Assembly: GCA_900074885.1 (NCBI GenBank) | Contig: FJUW01000003.1 | Location: 463,273 to 527,272, forward strand | Length of the DNA: 64,000 bases | From: Rhynchosporium graminicola | Lineage: Eukaryota; Ascomycota; Leotiomycetes; Helotiales; Ploettnerulaceae | Direction of reading: 5' to 3' | In this document: positions 33,762 through 45,373 of the stretch, piece by piece | How positions within the stretch are numbered: the stretch's first letter is position 1 | Layout: every line of letters begins with the position of its first letter | The notes under the pieces: generated by a model | Seen by the model: only the letters and a program-made list of their open reading frames with translations | Told to the model about the DNA's origin: nothing | Databases searched by the model: none | Translations under genes and position numbers: made by a program

Positions 33762-34896
33762 ATACTGTAGGATATCTGAGCGTAAAGTAATAAGAAACTA
33801 GGATACCTTGAACCAGAGATAAACAATTCACAAAGACTAAGAAGTGCCCGCTTTCCCTGTTGTTTGTTAGCCCTAAGAGGAGATAGGAGATTCTACACTA
33901 AAATGCCAGCACCCTTTGGATATGGTGGGTTAATGCGGTAATCCTCCTTCTACGGGTAAGAGCTTCTCCTCAAGCTCGCGAATCTTACTTAGTGAAAGTC
34001 GAGCGTCTCCCAGTCTTTGGGTAAATCCAAACATCATGAAGCCCTGGAGGCAATCAAGGAATTATAAAAATTCCTAAGAACGGCTGGTAACCAGGCTCCG
34101 GGACCCCGAGATGCCTTAATTATTTTGTTGCGATTCGCGATTTACTGTTCGGCGCCGTCACGCCTTATCCATGTTCCGGTCCTTATTAACTTCGTCAGAA
34201 GCGTAGCGAGTCCGCTATCTAAAGTCAATATTTTGCCACACTTGGTCTGGGCTGAGGTCCGTCACTCACTAGAACATTATAAGTAGACTCGAGTCGCGAG
34301 AGTTTGGACGAGAAACTATGTTGCGTGTCGTGTCGTACGAAGGTACGAATGGTTCTCTTCCTATCCAATACGATCACGCGGGAGCAGAGCAAATCAAAGC
34401 AGCAAGCCAATCACCACGCACTGCGGTTGAGTATTGTTCCTGGTAGACTGATGAAGCTTCCGCGGCCCTCGAGCCTTTGCCTGATCTGGGAATAAACAGA
34501 TAGTCAAATTACTCAGTTTCTCCACAAGGCTGAACCATTCCGCAGCGGGTTTGCAGGGAATTTCTAGCAGAAAACGAGTAGTGCGATTATGTCAGTGCGT
34601 TCTGATGGTGTTACTCTATTTACCTAGTCAGGAGCCTCAAAAACCTGGTCGAGCAGGGACAAATGACACTTAACCGCTGTACCTCCGTAGACTGTGATGG
34701 ATTGCATGATCGTATCCTACAATGAGAATTGTGACCTCTGATATGATCACATATACCCAAGACGATTGCAACAACAAATTGAGATATCAAATACTGACTA
34801 GACTATGTACATGTTTGAAGCCTTCCACAAATATCTAGATCCGAACTCCATTGCTCCCTTTACTCATCACCACCATAAACTCATGAACACTCCATC

Positions 34897-37200
34897 TCAC
34901 TTCTTACAACACTCCGCCTGCCCTCCAGCAACAACTAATTTCGACGTTTTATCAGCAGCATCATGCACCTTTCCCTGTCCAAGAATCTGGCTCGGTGTAC
35001 TAGCGTAGCTAGGTGGGACATCCAGCGCTGGGTTCCTCAAGAAGAAATTTCTCGGTCGCAGCATAAGAGTCATAGGCTCGGCAGGCATGACGGGGAAATC
35101 TTCGGGAGCCGGGAAATGAGTGATTCCGAAGGTATGCCAGAGCACAATGTCAGTGTTGTCGATTGAGGCGTCGCCGTCGGCGATCCATTCTGGTATTCCA
35201 CGGGAGGGCTCGCCTGAGGTTTGGGGTACGTGGCGACCGGCGGGGAGGATTTGGTCGTCGTCGTCTGGTTGGGTATTAGTTCTAGTCATAAAAATTGACA
35301 GGAAATGGGGGATTAAACTTACATTTTGTGACATGAACCGCATGTCTTGCGAAACCAGCTCGTTTCCAGACCAGAGACCCTTCTTTTGGCAGCAGTCCGG
35401 GGACTTCTCTACTCACTAGCTTGTAAGATACTGGTTTCTGACTGTATGGGTTAAGCTTGTTGGTATTGGCCATGTCCCAAGTCCTCGAAGTAGCTCCATC
35501 GTAGTCGCTGATAGCTTCCTTCACAGTAGTGTACTTGGTCTTGTTTGCGAAGAATGCATTCCCGTATGGGTTTTCCTTGCTGCCAACCTCGCCTGCTCCT
35601 GGCGTAGCATCAACTTGGAAAACAGTGTTATTTGGTCCGTCAATATTGGGGTCGATTCTCAGACAGAATAGATGTTGATGGTTGTGTGCATTAACTCCTG
35701 GGTAGACTTCTGTTCCCCAGCCTTTGGTATCCTCGCCAGGGTTCATGGCAGAAGTGTTTAAGATACCAGTAAGCTTGATCTCCAACTGGACAACACCATC
35801 CTGATGGAAAATCCAATACACACAGTATTCGTAGTTTGCGGCAGTGAAAATGTGGGAAATGATGAGCTTGCGGCCTCGAGTGACGATGACCGAATCATCG
35901 CGGAAATCCGTGTGCTTGAACAAAATACCATCGTCCTCTTCGTGGATGCAAATCGCGTTCTTGATCGTCGTACTCTCTCCTGCACGGTTGACAAAAGCTG
36001 CACTATGAGATGATTAGTTTAATTCCTCTCGAAATATCCCGGACTTAACAAGGGATAAAGGAGGTCACTCATACTCCATGTAGTGAATAGCTCCTTTACA
36101 GTCACATCCCAAGGCCAGACTGTTTGTCATATATCCTCCGCCATATTCGCCTAAATCGAAAGCATGCTTCCGCTGATGAGGATGCTCTGGGTTCCCATAA
36201 GGAACAACCATCTCAGCCATTGACAATCTGTAAAAGATAGGCCTGACAGTTCCCTTATCATTAAAGGTGATGTTGTTCAGAACAATGCCCTCCTTGTAGT
36301 TGAAACCTACATGGACATTCCAATTCTGCCAATCGATCGATCGGCCCTGAATCTTGAACGAGACACCCTCCGGTTGTGTGATATTGATTGGCTTGAGATC
36401 TGTTCGGTAACCTCCATCTGCCTCAATACTAGCTGGATGGTAGTTGTTCGGCTTAGCCCTGTTGACTGGCCTGCGTACTTCTGGGATATCAATGTGGATG
36501 ATTTCTTGCTTGTCGGCATCAAAAATCGGACAGAAGTCGAGGGGGAAGGTGTACTGGCAGTCATCCATATGTGGTCGGTAATACATGAGTGCTTGTTGAA
36601 GTCGAACATCGCTGCCGAATCTGTGATCGTATCCAATTGTCCAAGCTATAGATATCAGTGATATTCCCGAATTTTGAGTATTAGGAGTTACTCACGATCG
36701 CAATAGACTTTGTGCATATCTTCCGCTGGGATTCCACTGATCACACATTGCTCAATGACCTTGGGATCTTTTCGTACAACATGTTCAACAATTTGCAAAT
36801 CCTCCATAGTGATCTGGAGCCAGTTAGTCAGTGATGCTCCTGCGAACTCCCAAATTTTACTTACCAAAGGCTGTACACCCTCCATGTGCTCCCACTTGAC
36901 GATCTTTCCGGTCTTCAAGTCCACTAATCCATCATAAACTTTTCCACCAGGTGCAAGTGCGACAACATCTGCGATTCTCGCGGGGAGAGGAGTGGTCTTC
37001 GGAGCTTCCAGCCACCTCAACATCTCCTTCTTCGGTGGCTCACGTAGAGTGACGGCATTAAAGAAAAGCTTTCCATGTTCCTTCTTCACAATTGCAACAG
37101 CAGCTTCGATCTCGGCATTAGCGAGGGGATCGAAGGGATGCGGAGGGTCAGCAGTGCCAGTGAAGTGCTGAGTAACAGACTTGAGTCTATCGAGCGCCAT
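34897..37200 (-). CDS. Copper amine oxidase (primary-amine oxidase)
   Basis: Five exons (37200-36865, 36813-36696, 36645-36075, 36002-35323, 35264-34897) give 690 aa, the usual fungal length. It oxidises primary amines to aldehydes with release of ammonia and peroxide, using copper and a self-made topaquinone. The cofactor Tyr is in FTAANYEY (about residue 399; consensus T-x-x-N-Y-D/E). The catalytic base is probably the Asp of YMDAAFVNRAGE, complete only after splicing. Copper ligands are HNHQH (about 450/452) and the His of FGITHFPAPEDFPVMP. The last intron must use the CAG at 35265, since the nearer TAG would create a stop. The C-terminus CCKK is not a standard peroxisomal signal. I start at MALDRLKSVTQHF; the upstream in-frame ATG would add 26 unusual residues. 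Confidence 0.93.
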
Positions 37201-38473
37201 TGTGTGTAGGTATGCTAGAAGTGTACTGAACGGGTGAGGAACGAGGCTCTGGCAAGTCAATGGGTAGCAATAGTTCACAGGATAATTAGAGGGGCAGAGG
37301 TCAATGGATATATATCAATTCCTGACGGGATCTGGAGTATCAAATCGGGTCTGGATAGCGACGGTATAGAAAGTGGGATGTAGAAACTGATTCGATTCAA
37401 AGCTACGAAGGAGCTCTAGAAGATCGGACTTGCGTGAATCAAATCAATTGCTAGATGTGTAACCTGGAGCCTCCAATGCCACGATAGTCTCGCCGTTGCG
37501 ATTCCGGTTCCATCTAATTCCCAGGTTGCTATAGACTTGCTCTGGTTGGATGAGGGGTTGATAAGAGATATCGCGGGATTTCTTGCCCACGATGAGTTTA
37601 GCGTATGTGGGGTACGCTTTTGGCAAAGACCTCGAATACGTTGAGCTACATCCCGAATCAAGAGCTTCTATCCTGGGGGACAGAGGTACAAGCTGATCGG
37701 TGAGCCACTATCACCATACGTGCGAAACCGGCTTGTATGTCGGGCCCGTTTCGCAAGGACTACCTCTGATCATCCGACAAGTGGTTCACGGGTCACGTGA
37801 TATTTCGCGAGGACGTTTCGACAGTGGCTCAATCGTATGCTCAATTACTAGGGGGCCTGTTCAGAAGCTCTTAGAATCCGTTCGGGAACAGAAAGAACAT
37901 TTTCCGCCTTGTCTAGTTGTCGTGTGTCACAGAGATGAAGGTCAGAAAATCAGCAGCGATTTCGAGCGGACACTAACCACAATGTCATTCATTCATTCCG
38001 CTTCACTACATACTACTAGTAAACAGAACGTGTTGGTATCGCTCTGTCGTAGTACGTATAATCAAGCAGTCTGCGTGAGCCAATGTACAGTGATAGTTAT
38101 GGTAGTATTATCAGTGATATCGTGGCTACAGAATCTAGGTAGTCGAGACTCCGGAAGGGAAATATATCTGGCTGGCTAAACCCCGGCGTAGATACTCGAC
38201 TAACTCGTGACTATGAACCAACAGAACGCTTTCACAGGTCTGTTGGATTATGGAAGCTTCGTTTCTCAATAGTTTCGGGATCAAATATTACCATGCTCAA
38301 GGGTATTCCCAAGCCAAACATACACATACATAAACTCCTTTCATCCATCAACACCACACGTAAACCATCCTTGAAGGTTCGTCCCCCAAGTTTTGATCAC
38401 AGCATCACTCGTCACCATTTTCTGCTAAATAGATCTGAGAGAAGCTACAGGTAGCCGGTATGTCTGACTCTGC
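37201..38473. other. Intergenic upstream of the amine oxidase
   Basis: No supported gene. A minus-strand frame of about 87 codons lacking a usable ATG (37444-37700) has protein-like composition, including AYPTYAKLIVGKKSRDISYQ, but I cannot identify or splice it. Confidence 0.4.
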
Positions 38474-38671
38474 TTAACCACAAGAGGCTGTGCCTCCGCT
38501 CCCAATTGCATTGCACGGTATTGTAAAATCTCCGCACTATTTCAATTAGATCATATGTATTTCCGAGTTCCATGTACTTACAGTCTGAAGGCTGCCACAT
38601 GGAAAGTAAAAGTCCTTGCGTTTATTCAAGGTCCTACAGAAGTAATTGCCACTTCCCTGCTCGACACAGGT
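38474..38671 (-). CDS. 3' part of a small cysteine-rich (effector-like) protein
   Basis: Two exons, 38671-38582 and 38536-38474, are joined by a 45-bp intron with GTAAGT donor, CTAAT branch and TAG acceptor. They encode 50 residues with six Cys (TCV, FCR, PCG, TCG, PCN, SCG), Gly-rich, ending right after the last Cys. An acceptor CAG lies just before 38671, so an upstream exon is expected. About 100 bp further up, another frame reads like a hydrophobic leader (SSAVIYLRLLIRVWASS) followed by a Cys (FEECKTREL), but no ATG or in-phase donor joins it. Either the 5' end is damaged or I have not found it. Such small Cys-rich proteins are usually secreted. The gene lies under 1 kb from the RIP border. 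Family unknown. Confidence 0.5.
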
Positions 38672-39240
38672 CTGTAAGAATTAGAAAATATACCGTAATT
38701 CGCGCGTCTTGCATTCCTCGAATGTATTTGCCTTAGCATTCACGATGGAATGGCTGGATGCCCATACCCTGATGAGCAGGCGCAAGTAGATTACAGCAGA
38801 GGACACACGAAATGTGTTTTCTGGCCTTGCGCAAATCTGTGAAGATGTCTTCTGTCGCGTCTACGCAGGAACTTAGCCTATTACATTCCGTGATGGGCCC
38901 CTTTTGGCCAAGAGCAGGCTATGAGTATATAAAACTCGAAGTTATATCTATATATTCCAGTTGCAATAATAGTGCGGAGACAGAGGACATTACCAGGCAG
39001 TTGGAAGTGTGGCTATACCTTATGTGGGAAATATTACGGGAAAGGGACAGGGAAAGGGCATGGGTCATGGGTGATGAAATGGTGCCAGAGGAGTCGGCAT
39101 CTGCCCGCTTACTTTCCTTTTTTTTAGATTTCTCCGTTGTAATCCTGAAATACGAGATAAGTGATACTTATGGAGGTACAGCTGTTAAGTATTGTCCCTA
39201 GTCGACTGGTATCTTAATGCTCTTAACTAAGTAGAGTAAT
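38672..39240. other. Border zone before the RIP-mutated block
   Basis: Normal composition fades into CA/TG-depleted DNA between about 39200 and 39340. A 129-codon plus-strand frame (38812-39201) has no domain and ends in the border. I do not call it a gene. Confidence 0.4.
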
Positions 39241-39539
39241 CCTATCAGAACGCCTTGACTTGATCGTAGCAACTTGTTTATAGTGATTCTTCGGTTTAGC
39301 GTGATTCTTCAGTAAATAACGCCGGTACACCGCCTTTTAGTATGAACTCTACTAAATATTAATATACTATAATTATTAGAACTAGAAACTACTAAAGCTC
39401 TATGATTACTATACCGATTTGCCTCCAAACTACGTCTTTTTAAAGCTCTTAATCTATAGAGTATATATTAAGTCTACTATAACGTCAATATTATAGCTCC
39501 TAATCTGCTAGTATAGAAAACATACTAAATCGATTAAGT

Positions 39540-40480
39540 ACTACGTTCAGGAGAGAATCTTAACCTGCGCGCCTTAGTAAGAGAGTATAGAATAATATAT
39601 AAGATAATTTACTAGCGTAATCGTCGAATCCAATAAGATAAGGCTCTAAATCGACGCCGGAGAGGTCCTTAGCTAGTAATAACTGATAATATAGAGCTAT
39701 ATATTATAGCTCTATTAGAGAGAGATCCAGATCTATACTTAGATAAGATTACTACTTACCTTTACGAAGCTTATATTATCGATATATCGATTAATCAAGT
39801 CTCTAAAGCTCTCAAACGAATTAAATATACTAAGAAGGTACTCTTAGTATCTGCGGCCTAACGAAACGACGAATTAATCGCTACTTAGAAGAATAAGATA
39901 GTATTCTAGAATTCTAAATACATTTACTTTATCGATAAATCTGCTTATAACGAACGTATAGCAGAAAGAAGGAGAGGTTAGGCTCTAAGAGGAGCTCTAG
40001 TAGAGGTATCGAGGGTTCTAAAAAGGTCGATAAGGTAGTTAATATTACTAGTATACTCTATAAAGGAGTATTATTAGCCTTTAATCTTCTAAGGCTCTAT
40101 TACTATAGAGATCTTCACTAAGTAGCTTAAAAAGAGTATCTTACTAGAGTATATTAAGCTTAGAATCAGAGTTATTATTATAGATAACGCCTCTATCTAT
40201 AGAGCTCCTAAAGTCGCTATCTTATACGTTACCTTCGGTCTTCAGCTTAAATATCTCCTACTATATTACCCCTTTTTCAACCTAATTAAAGAGAGTTTCG
40301 CAGATCTAAAAGCGTAGATTAGAAGAAATTAGAGGTAGAAATAGTATACCTAGGAGGAGTTTAAAAGCTTCTTAATACTAGCTATATATATAGTTGGAAT
40401 TAGAGCTAAAGCTCAACGTAGAGCAAGGGCATATTTTCGCTATTATAAGTACTAAGGTCTTGAAGAAGAAGAAGAAGAAG
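39540..40480 (+). pseudogene. RIP-killed Tc1/mariner-type (DDE) transposase
   Basis: Translating through stops gives typical DDE-transposase blocks: DKSAYNERIAERRRG followed by ALRGAL (about 39940-40005), then DNASIYRAPKVAILY (about 40179-40225), then LLLYYPFFNLIKESFADLKA (about 40255-40315). These match the DE/S, DNA-IH and PPYSPDFNPIE-F--LK motifs of Tc1/mariner enzymes. It ends in a Glu run encoded by the (gaa)n tract. Terminal inverted repeats were not found. Non-functional. Confidence 0.75.
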
Positions 40481-40560
40481 AAGGCATATAAATAGCTATA
40501 ATTACTAGAAATTTACTCTCTACTCCTCCTCCTCCTCCTCCTCCTCCTCCTCCTCCTCCT
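40461..40560 (+). repeat. (gaa)n and (cct)n microsatellites
   Basis: A run of about seven gaa units lies at 40461-40482 and about 13 cct units at 40523-40560. They are near-perfect inside otherwise degenerate DNA, so they are probably younger than, or immune to, RIP because they hold no CpA. Confidence 0.85.
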
Positions 40561-43275
40561 CTTCTATAGTTTATTATACTTCTTACTAATTATACTACTT
40601 CTTAAATGCCTTCAATTTTATCTTTATAACCTTTAAGACTCTAGCTTTTATTCCAAGCTCTATTCCCTCTCTAATCGTCGTCTCTGATATTAAAGCTATA
40701 TTATACTCTTACTCTATAAATATCTTAATAACGAAATCGAATTATAAAGCTATAGAAGCTTTAGGGGGTAGTAAGAGCTTATAAAGAAACGTTTTCAGCG
40801 TAAATAACACCTCCTCAGAATTACTACTACTACGTAGTAGGCTCGACTCTCGCAGATCTGCTATCGTTAGAAACTCACTCTTAGCTCTCTTCTATAGTCG
40901 ATTTAGAGGTAATTAAGGTTCAGGCAGTCGATATTTATAGTCTAAAGGAGGTATATTAAGTTAAGGGTATATCGGAGGTCGAAAATAGCCCTATAGGCTA
41001 GGAGTATAAGGAGACTATACCGGAGGAGGTTAAGGAGGTTATATTATAGGGTACTAATATAGGAAGCTATTTAGAGGCTAATAAGGCGTCTGCAGAGGGT
41101 ATTAGGCTCCTGTTCGACGTTCTGATAATAAAGATAAATCATAGTAAGACTCTCTCTTCTTCTGCTTCCTCTCTTTTCTCTTCTTTATTTCTTCTACCTC
41201 TCGACGCTTAGTAAGCTCTCTTAATAAGTCTCCTCTATAAAGTATAGAAAGCTTATTAATTATAGTAACTCCTTCTTTAATATTATAGCCCTAGCGAGTT
41301 AAATAGCTCCTGAAAGGTAATAGTACTTATTATCATTTACCTAGTAAAAGTGAGTAGTTAAACTATAAGAGCTAACTTTATAAGCTTATAGTACTTGAAT
41401 TAAGGTTAAGAGCTCCTTAAAAGTTCCTTTTTTAGCTTAACGGCTTAGTTTCTCCTCCTCTATCAACTATACTATTACTATACGAGGTTTCTTAGTGTAA
41501 TGGGTCTGTGCGCCTAGTGCCTCCTACTCCTGTATTTCAGAATTAGAGAGGAAGAAAGAACCTTCTCTCCTTAGTAATTAGTTTCTATATTAACTAGATT
41601 ATTATTAGTGAACCTCTAGCGACTATTCTACTATTCTATTATACCTATTTACCTTAGCGTACTAAGTGATTATTATATTCTAATTACTTTTACTTAATAT
41701 TAGCCTAAATAATTATAATAGCTTAAAGCGGAGAATCTTTTACTATATTAACCTGACCTATACTCTAAGACGACTCTATTAGGGCCCAGATAATACCCGG
41801 CGATATACTAGTAGATAACCTTTTAGTTCTATAAGAGAAACTCCGATTACTAAAGAAACAGAATAATATCCTAGATAACCTTATAGTTAAGTACTAACGA
41901 ATATTCGGCGAAGACCTTACTTAATACCCTTCGGAAGCTACTATAAGAGTACGACTCTACTAAGCTTATATATCCGAAGACCTTACCTTAAGTATAGAGA
42001 GAGATACTAGTCGATTAGTAGCTCCTAAAGAATCGCTAATTCCTCGCTAAGATAAAAGTAAATATATAATTCTACCGGAATATAAGGGTAAGAGCTAAAG
42101 AAAGCTTACTAAGTACTTATAAGCTTATAACTAAGTCTTCGACTATAATACTAAAAGGTACTTAACTAATCTCGTTAAGATTAAATAAGTAGTAATATTA
42201 CTCTATAAGGAACTAGCGAACGCTTAAGAAAAGTTTAAGAAATATACTCTAGATACTCTTTATAAGATAACTTAGGAAAGTTATAAAGAGTTCTTAGCGA
42301 ATCTCTAGTTACTTCTTATCTTATAAAAAGTAGCTAACTTATAAGCCTACGAGAACGCTCGCTAAAAGCTAGGTTAACTAATTAGAGAGTTCGTGAATTA
42401 CCTTAAAGAAAAAGAGAAATAACTCGAACCCTTTACTAAGCGCTAATTACGAGATATCTTATTTAATAAGATTCGCCCGGAGATTCGCTAGAAAATCGTC
42501 GAGAATAGCTAAGCTAATAGACTTTAGACCTAAGACTAAGTTTTTTCTACTATTACTCTTTAAGAGACTTATATCTTATCTAGAGATACTAATAGTAATA
42601 AAAGATAAAAGGAACCTAAAGAGCAGAAATATAAGGAGTTAAACGCGAAGAAGGATAACTCGTATAAATACTAGCGAAGAACTAATAATTAATAAGATAA
42701 GAGCTAATAAAGATAAGAAAGGAGGAAAGATCTAAATAGTATACCTATTAGGGATTAGCTAATAAGATAGAATATCTCTAAGGTTTAGTACTACTTCTAT
42801 AATAAATATAAATATATCTCTCTAAACTATTTAAAATTAAATACTAGTAATACTAAAGATAAACACTAAGGAAAGCTATAACTCGTAGTATCTTCTATAT
42901 CTAGACCGGGTTTACTAGATAATAAGATAGAAATCTAAATAAAGATTCTATCCTAAGGTAAGTAGAAATCGATAACTACTCTTATTAATAATAGAGTAGA
43001 AGATAACTTTATATTAAGACTAGTTACTAAAGAATACGAGCTTAAACTTACTAGCGAAGGACTAAGGACTTTCTAGATACTTTCATAGAATAAGAGCGTT
43101 ATCTTTAGTACTATAGTCGCCTAGGTAGAGATAGCTAATTCGATTAGATAGACTAGAGTCGATACTCTTTAGCTAAGAGTTATCGATATGCTAAGTATAG
43201 ACCTGATATTAGGGTAACTATAGTTAGAGGATATAGATCCTCGGATCAGCTTTAAGAATAAGTAATAGAAGTTCC

Positions 43276-43771
43276 TATAACGTTCCTGGTTCTGACTAGT
43301 ACGCGGTATATAGGCTCGTCGGTTAGTATTAGCTATAAAGTAAAGTAAATAAGAAGTTCGGTTCTTAATTAGAATTAAGACGTTATAAGCAGGTATTAAT
43401 TACTATATGAATTTAAGCACGAAGCTCCTATCTAATAGCAGAAGTGCTAATCTTATATAGAATCTTCGTTCCCTTATACTAGCTATGTAAGACTGTCTTA
43501 TAGAGCGCGTAAGCTCTCGCGACTTATCTAGTAGTCTAGTATATCACGTGATCCTAGATCACCTATAGCTATAATACTATTATTACTTTAATATAGGTAG
43601 ATATATAGTACTACTCGCTAGTTTATACTATAACTATATTAGTGCCTTTCCTCTAATAGTACTAACTCTTTTCTAGTACTAAAACCCGTCTAGTACTTAC
43701 TACTAAGTAGTACTATTAGTATTCTAGTACTAGGATAGTTTTAGTACTAAGAACTATACTAGTTCGTGATA
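43276..43771 (-). repeat. LTR of element A (3' LTR)
   Basis: 496 bp, similar along its length to 56208-56704 and 61533-62029. Plus-strand ends read tataac...tgata; in element sense TATCA...GTTATA, consistent with TG...CA ends turned to TA by RIP. Target duplication GTTCC lies just before it. Confidence 0.88.
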
Positions 43772-45001
43772 CTATCCCCTTTCTGTCTTAGCGTGTCCTT
43801 ACGCTTAAGTACGCCTAAGGAAATATCGATAACTGCTTATAGCTATCTCCTTCTTTTATTATGCTCCCTGAACGCTTAACTAAATAAGTTAATTATATTA
43901 TACTTAGAAGATAAATAGAATTAAGTAGTAAAATTATAATATTATATACTAGATATAAAAAGGCGGAATATAAAGAGTATATATCGCCTTACGATCCTAA
44001 ACTAACTAGATATAATTATTACGCTTAACTAAATAAATCCTATAATATTCGTATAAGGAACCGGATACTTATAGCTTCCGAATAGGAAAGTCTTAATTCC
44101 TAAATCGAAAAATTAGAAGATAAGGAAGACTTAGCTATAGTCGAGTTCTATATACGAATTATAAAGTTAAAGAAATAGAAATATTTCTTATATAAATAGT
44201 AATAAAAGATAATTACTACTAATCTGAACTCGATAGCTAAGCTCGATACTCTTAAAGCTCTAGAAAAGGAAGAAAAGGAGAAATAGGAAAAGGAGGAGGT
44301 ACTTAATAATACTAAGTTAGCGGGCGCGGAACTCTCTAGTTCTAATATCTCTATCGACCTCTCGTTCGACCTGACGGTCGAACTTCCTTTTAACTTTACT
44401 AACTTACTCTAAGTAGATCTAGGTTTTATTAATAGAAATTAGCTAGTAATACTAAGTAGTAAAAGCTTAACTTAAGTTCTTATATATTTTCCGAATATAA
44501 GTAGTTCTTCTATTTTATTAAGTATCTGATAATTTCTCGTTTATACTAATAGTCTAGTAGTTCCTCTATATCATATTCTACGAGTAAGTTAACTAGTTTA
44601 GCGTATATCTTCAGGGCTAGTAGTACTCTTAGTAATACTTTTTCTAATAAGGATATATAGAATATTAAGAATATCTTCTTTATTATAGCTAGTAGCTAGA
44701 GTTTATAATTCAAAGGTCCTTTAACTTATTTAATTTTAAATAGTCTAAGTTTCTTATAGTCTAGCTTATTACTTAGTCTCTATATATTAATATTTTTTCA
44801 TAGAAAGTAAACCTTATCCCTCTCTTATAGCGTTAGCTTCTAATTACGATTTTTATTATAGTAATATATATTCTTCTCTGCTATAAACCGGAGTTCTTCT
44901 ATAAGTTCCTTATAGAAGTCTTAGATATTCCTAACTTAGATACGAGCTATATTATTATCCTTAACTATTAAGTTAGGTTCTTTATAAGCGATAGGTTCGT
45001 A

Positions 45002-45373
45002 TATTATAACCCTTGGCTGTAACAGGTGACATAGCCCTGCGGCTCGGCAGGCAGACTAATCTACGTGGCTAGCTCTATACTGCATAGAGAAGCTATAGGT
45101 TACGTGACGAAAGTTATATACTGAATTAGCTTATAGTTCCTGAACTAGATAATAATTCAGATAATTCAGATAATTCAATAGAACGAAAGTTCTATATATA
45201 CTAGCACGTCTACTCACTAGATAGAAGCTTTATGCTTAACTTAAATATAGTATCTTACTTATACTTAGTAACTTATAAAGATTACTAGACTTGATCTAGT
45301 AATAGCGTCCCTGCTTACCTAACTAATCTCTTTCGTACTCTAGGATAAATACTACGCCTTACTATACGTTACA
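45002..45373 (+). repeat. 5' LTR of element B
   Basis: 372 bp, starting tattataac and ending gttaca. The end keeps the canonical CA, while the start TG has become TA. Contains a tandem ataattcag motif. It is followed by ctttaagtac, a likely remnant of the primer-binding site. Confidence 0.88.

Larger units (their letters stand above)
31620..34896. other. 3.3-kb gene-poor stretch with two foldback sequences
   Basis: No convincing gene. Frames of 60-80 codons on both strands lack support. The stretch carries two hairpin-forming sequences (listed separately) and patches of lower CA/TG content, such as 32470-32520 and 32820-32900. It separates the secreted-protein gene from the amine oxidase. 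Confidence 0.45.

Noticed and set aside
37444..37700. 87-codon minus-strand frame without ATG
   Set aside because: Protein-like in places, but no start, no splice partner and no recognised family; kept only as a note.
37700..38179. 159-codon plus-strand frame
   Set aside because: Composition and codon pattern look random and no motif was recognised; it lies in a promoter region.
38812..39201. 129-codon plus-strand frame at the repeat border
   Set aside because: No signal peptide or domain, and it ends in RIP-affected DNA; it overlaps the likely 5' region of the Cys-rich gene on the other strand.
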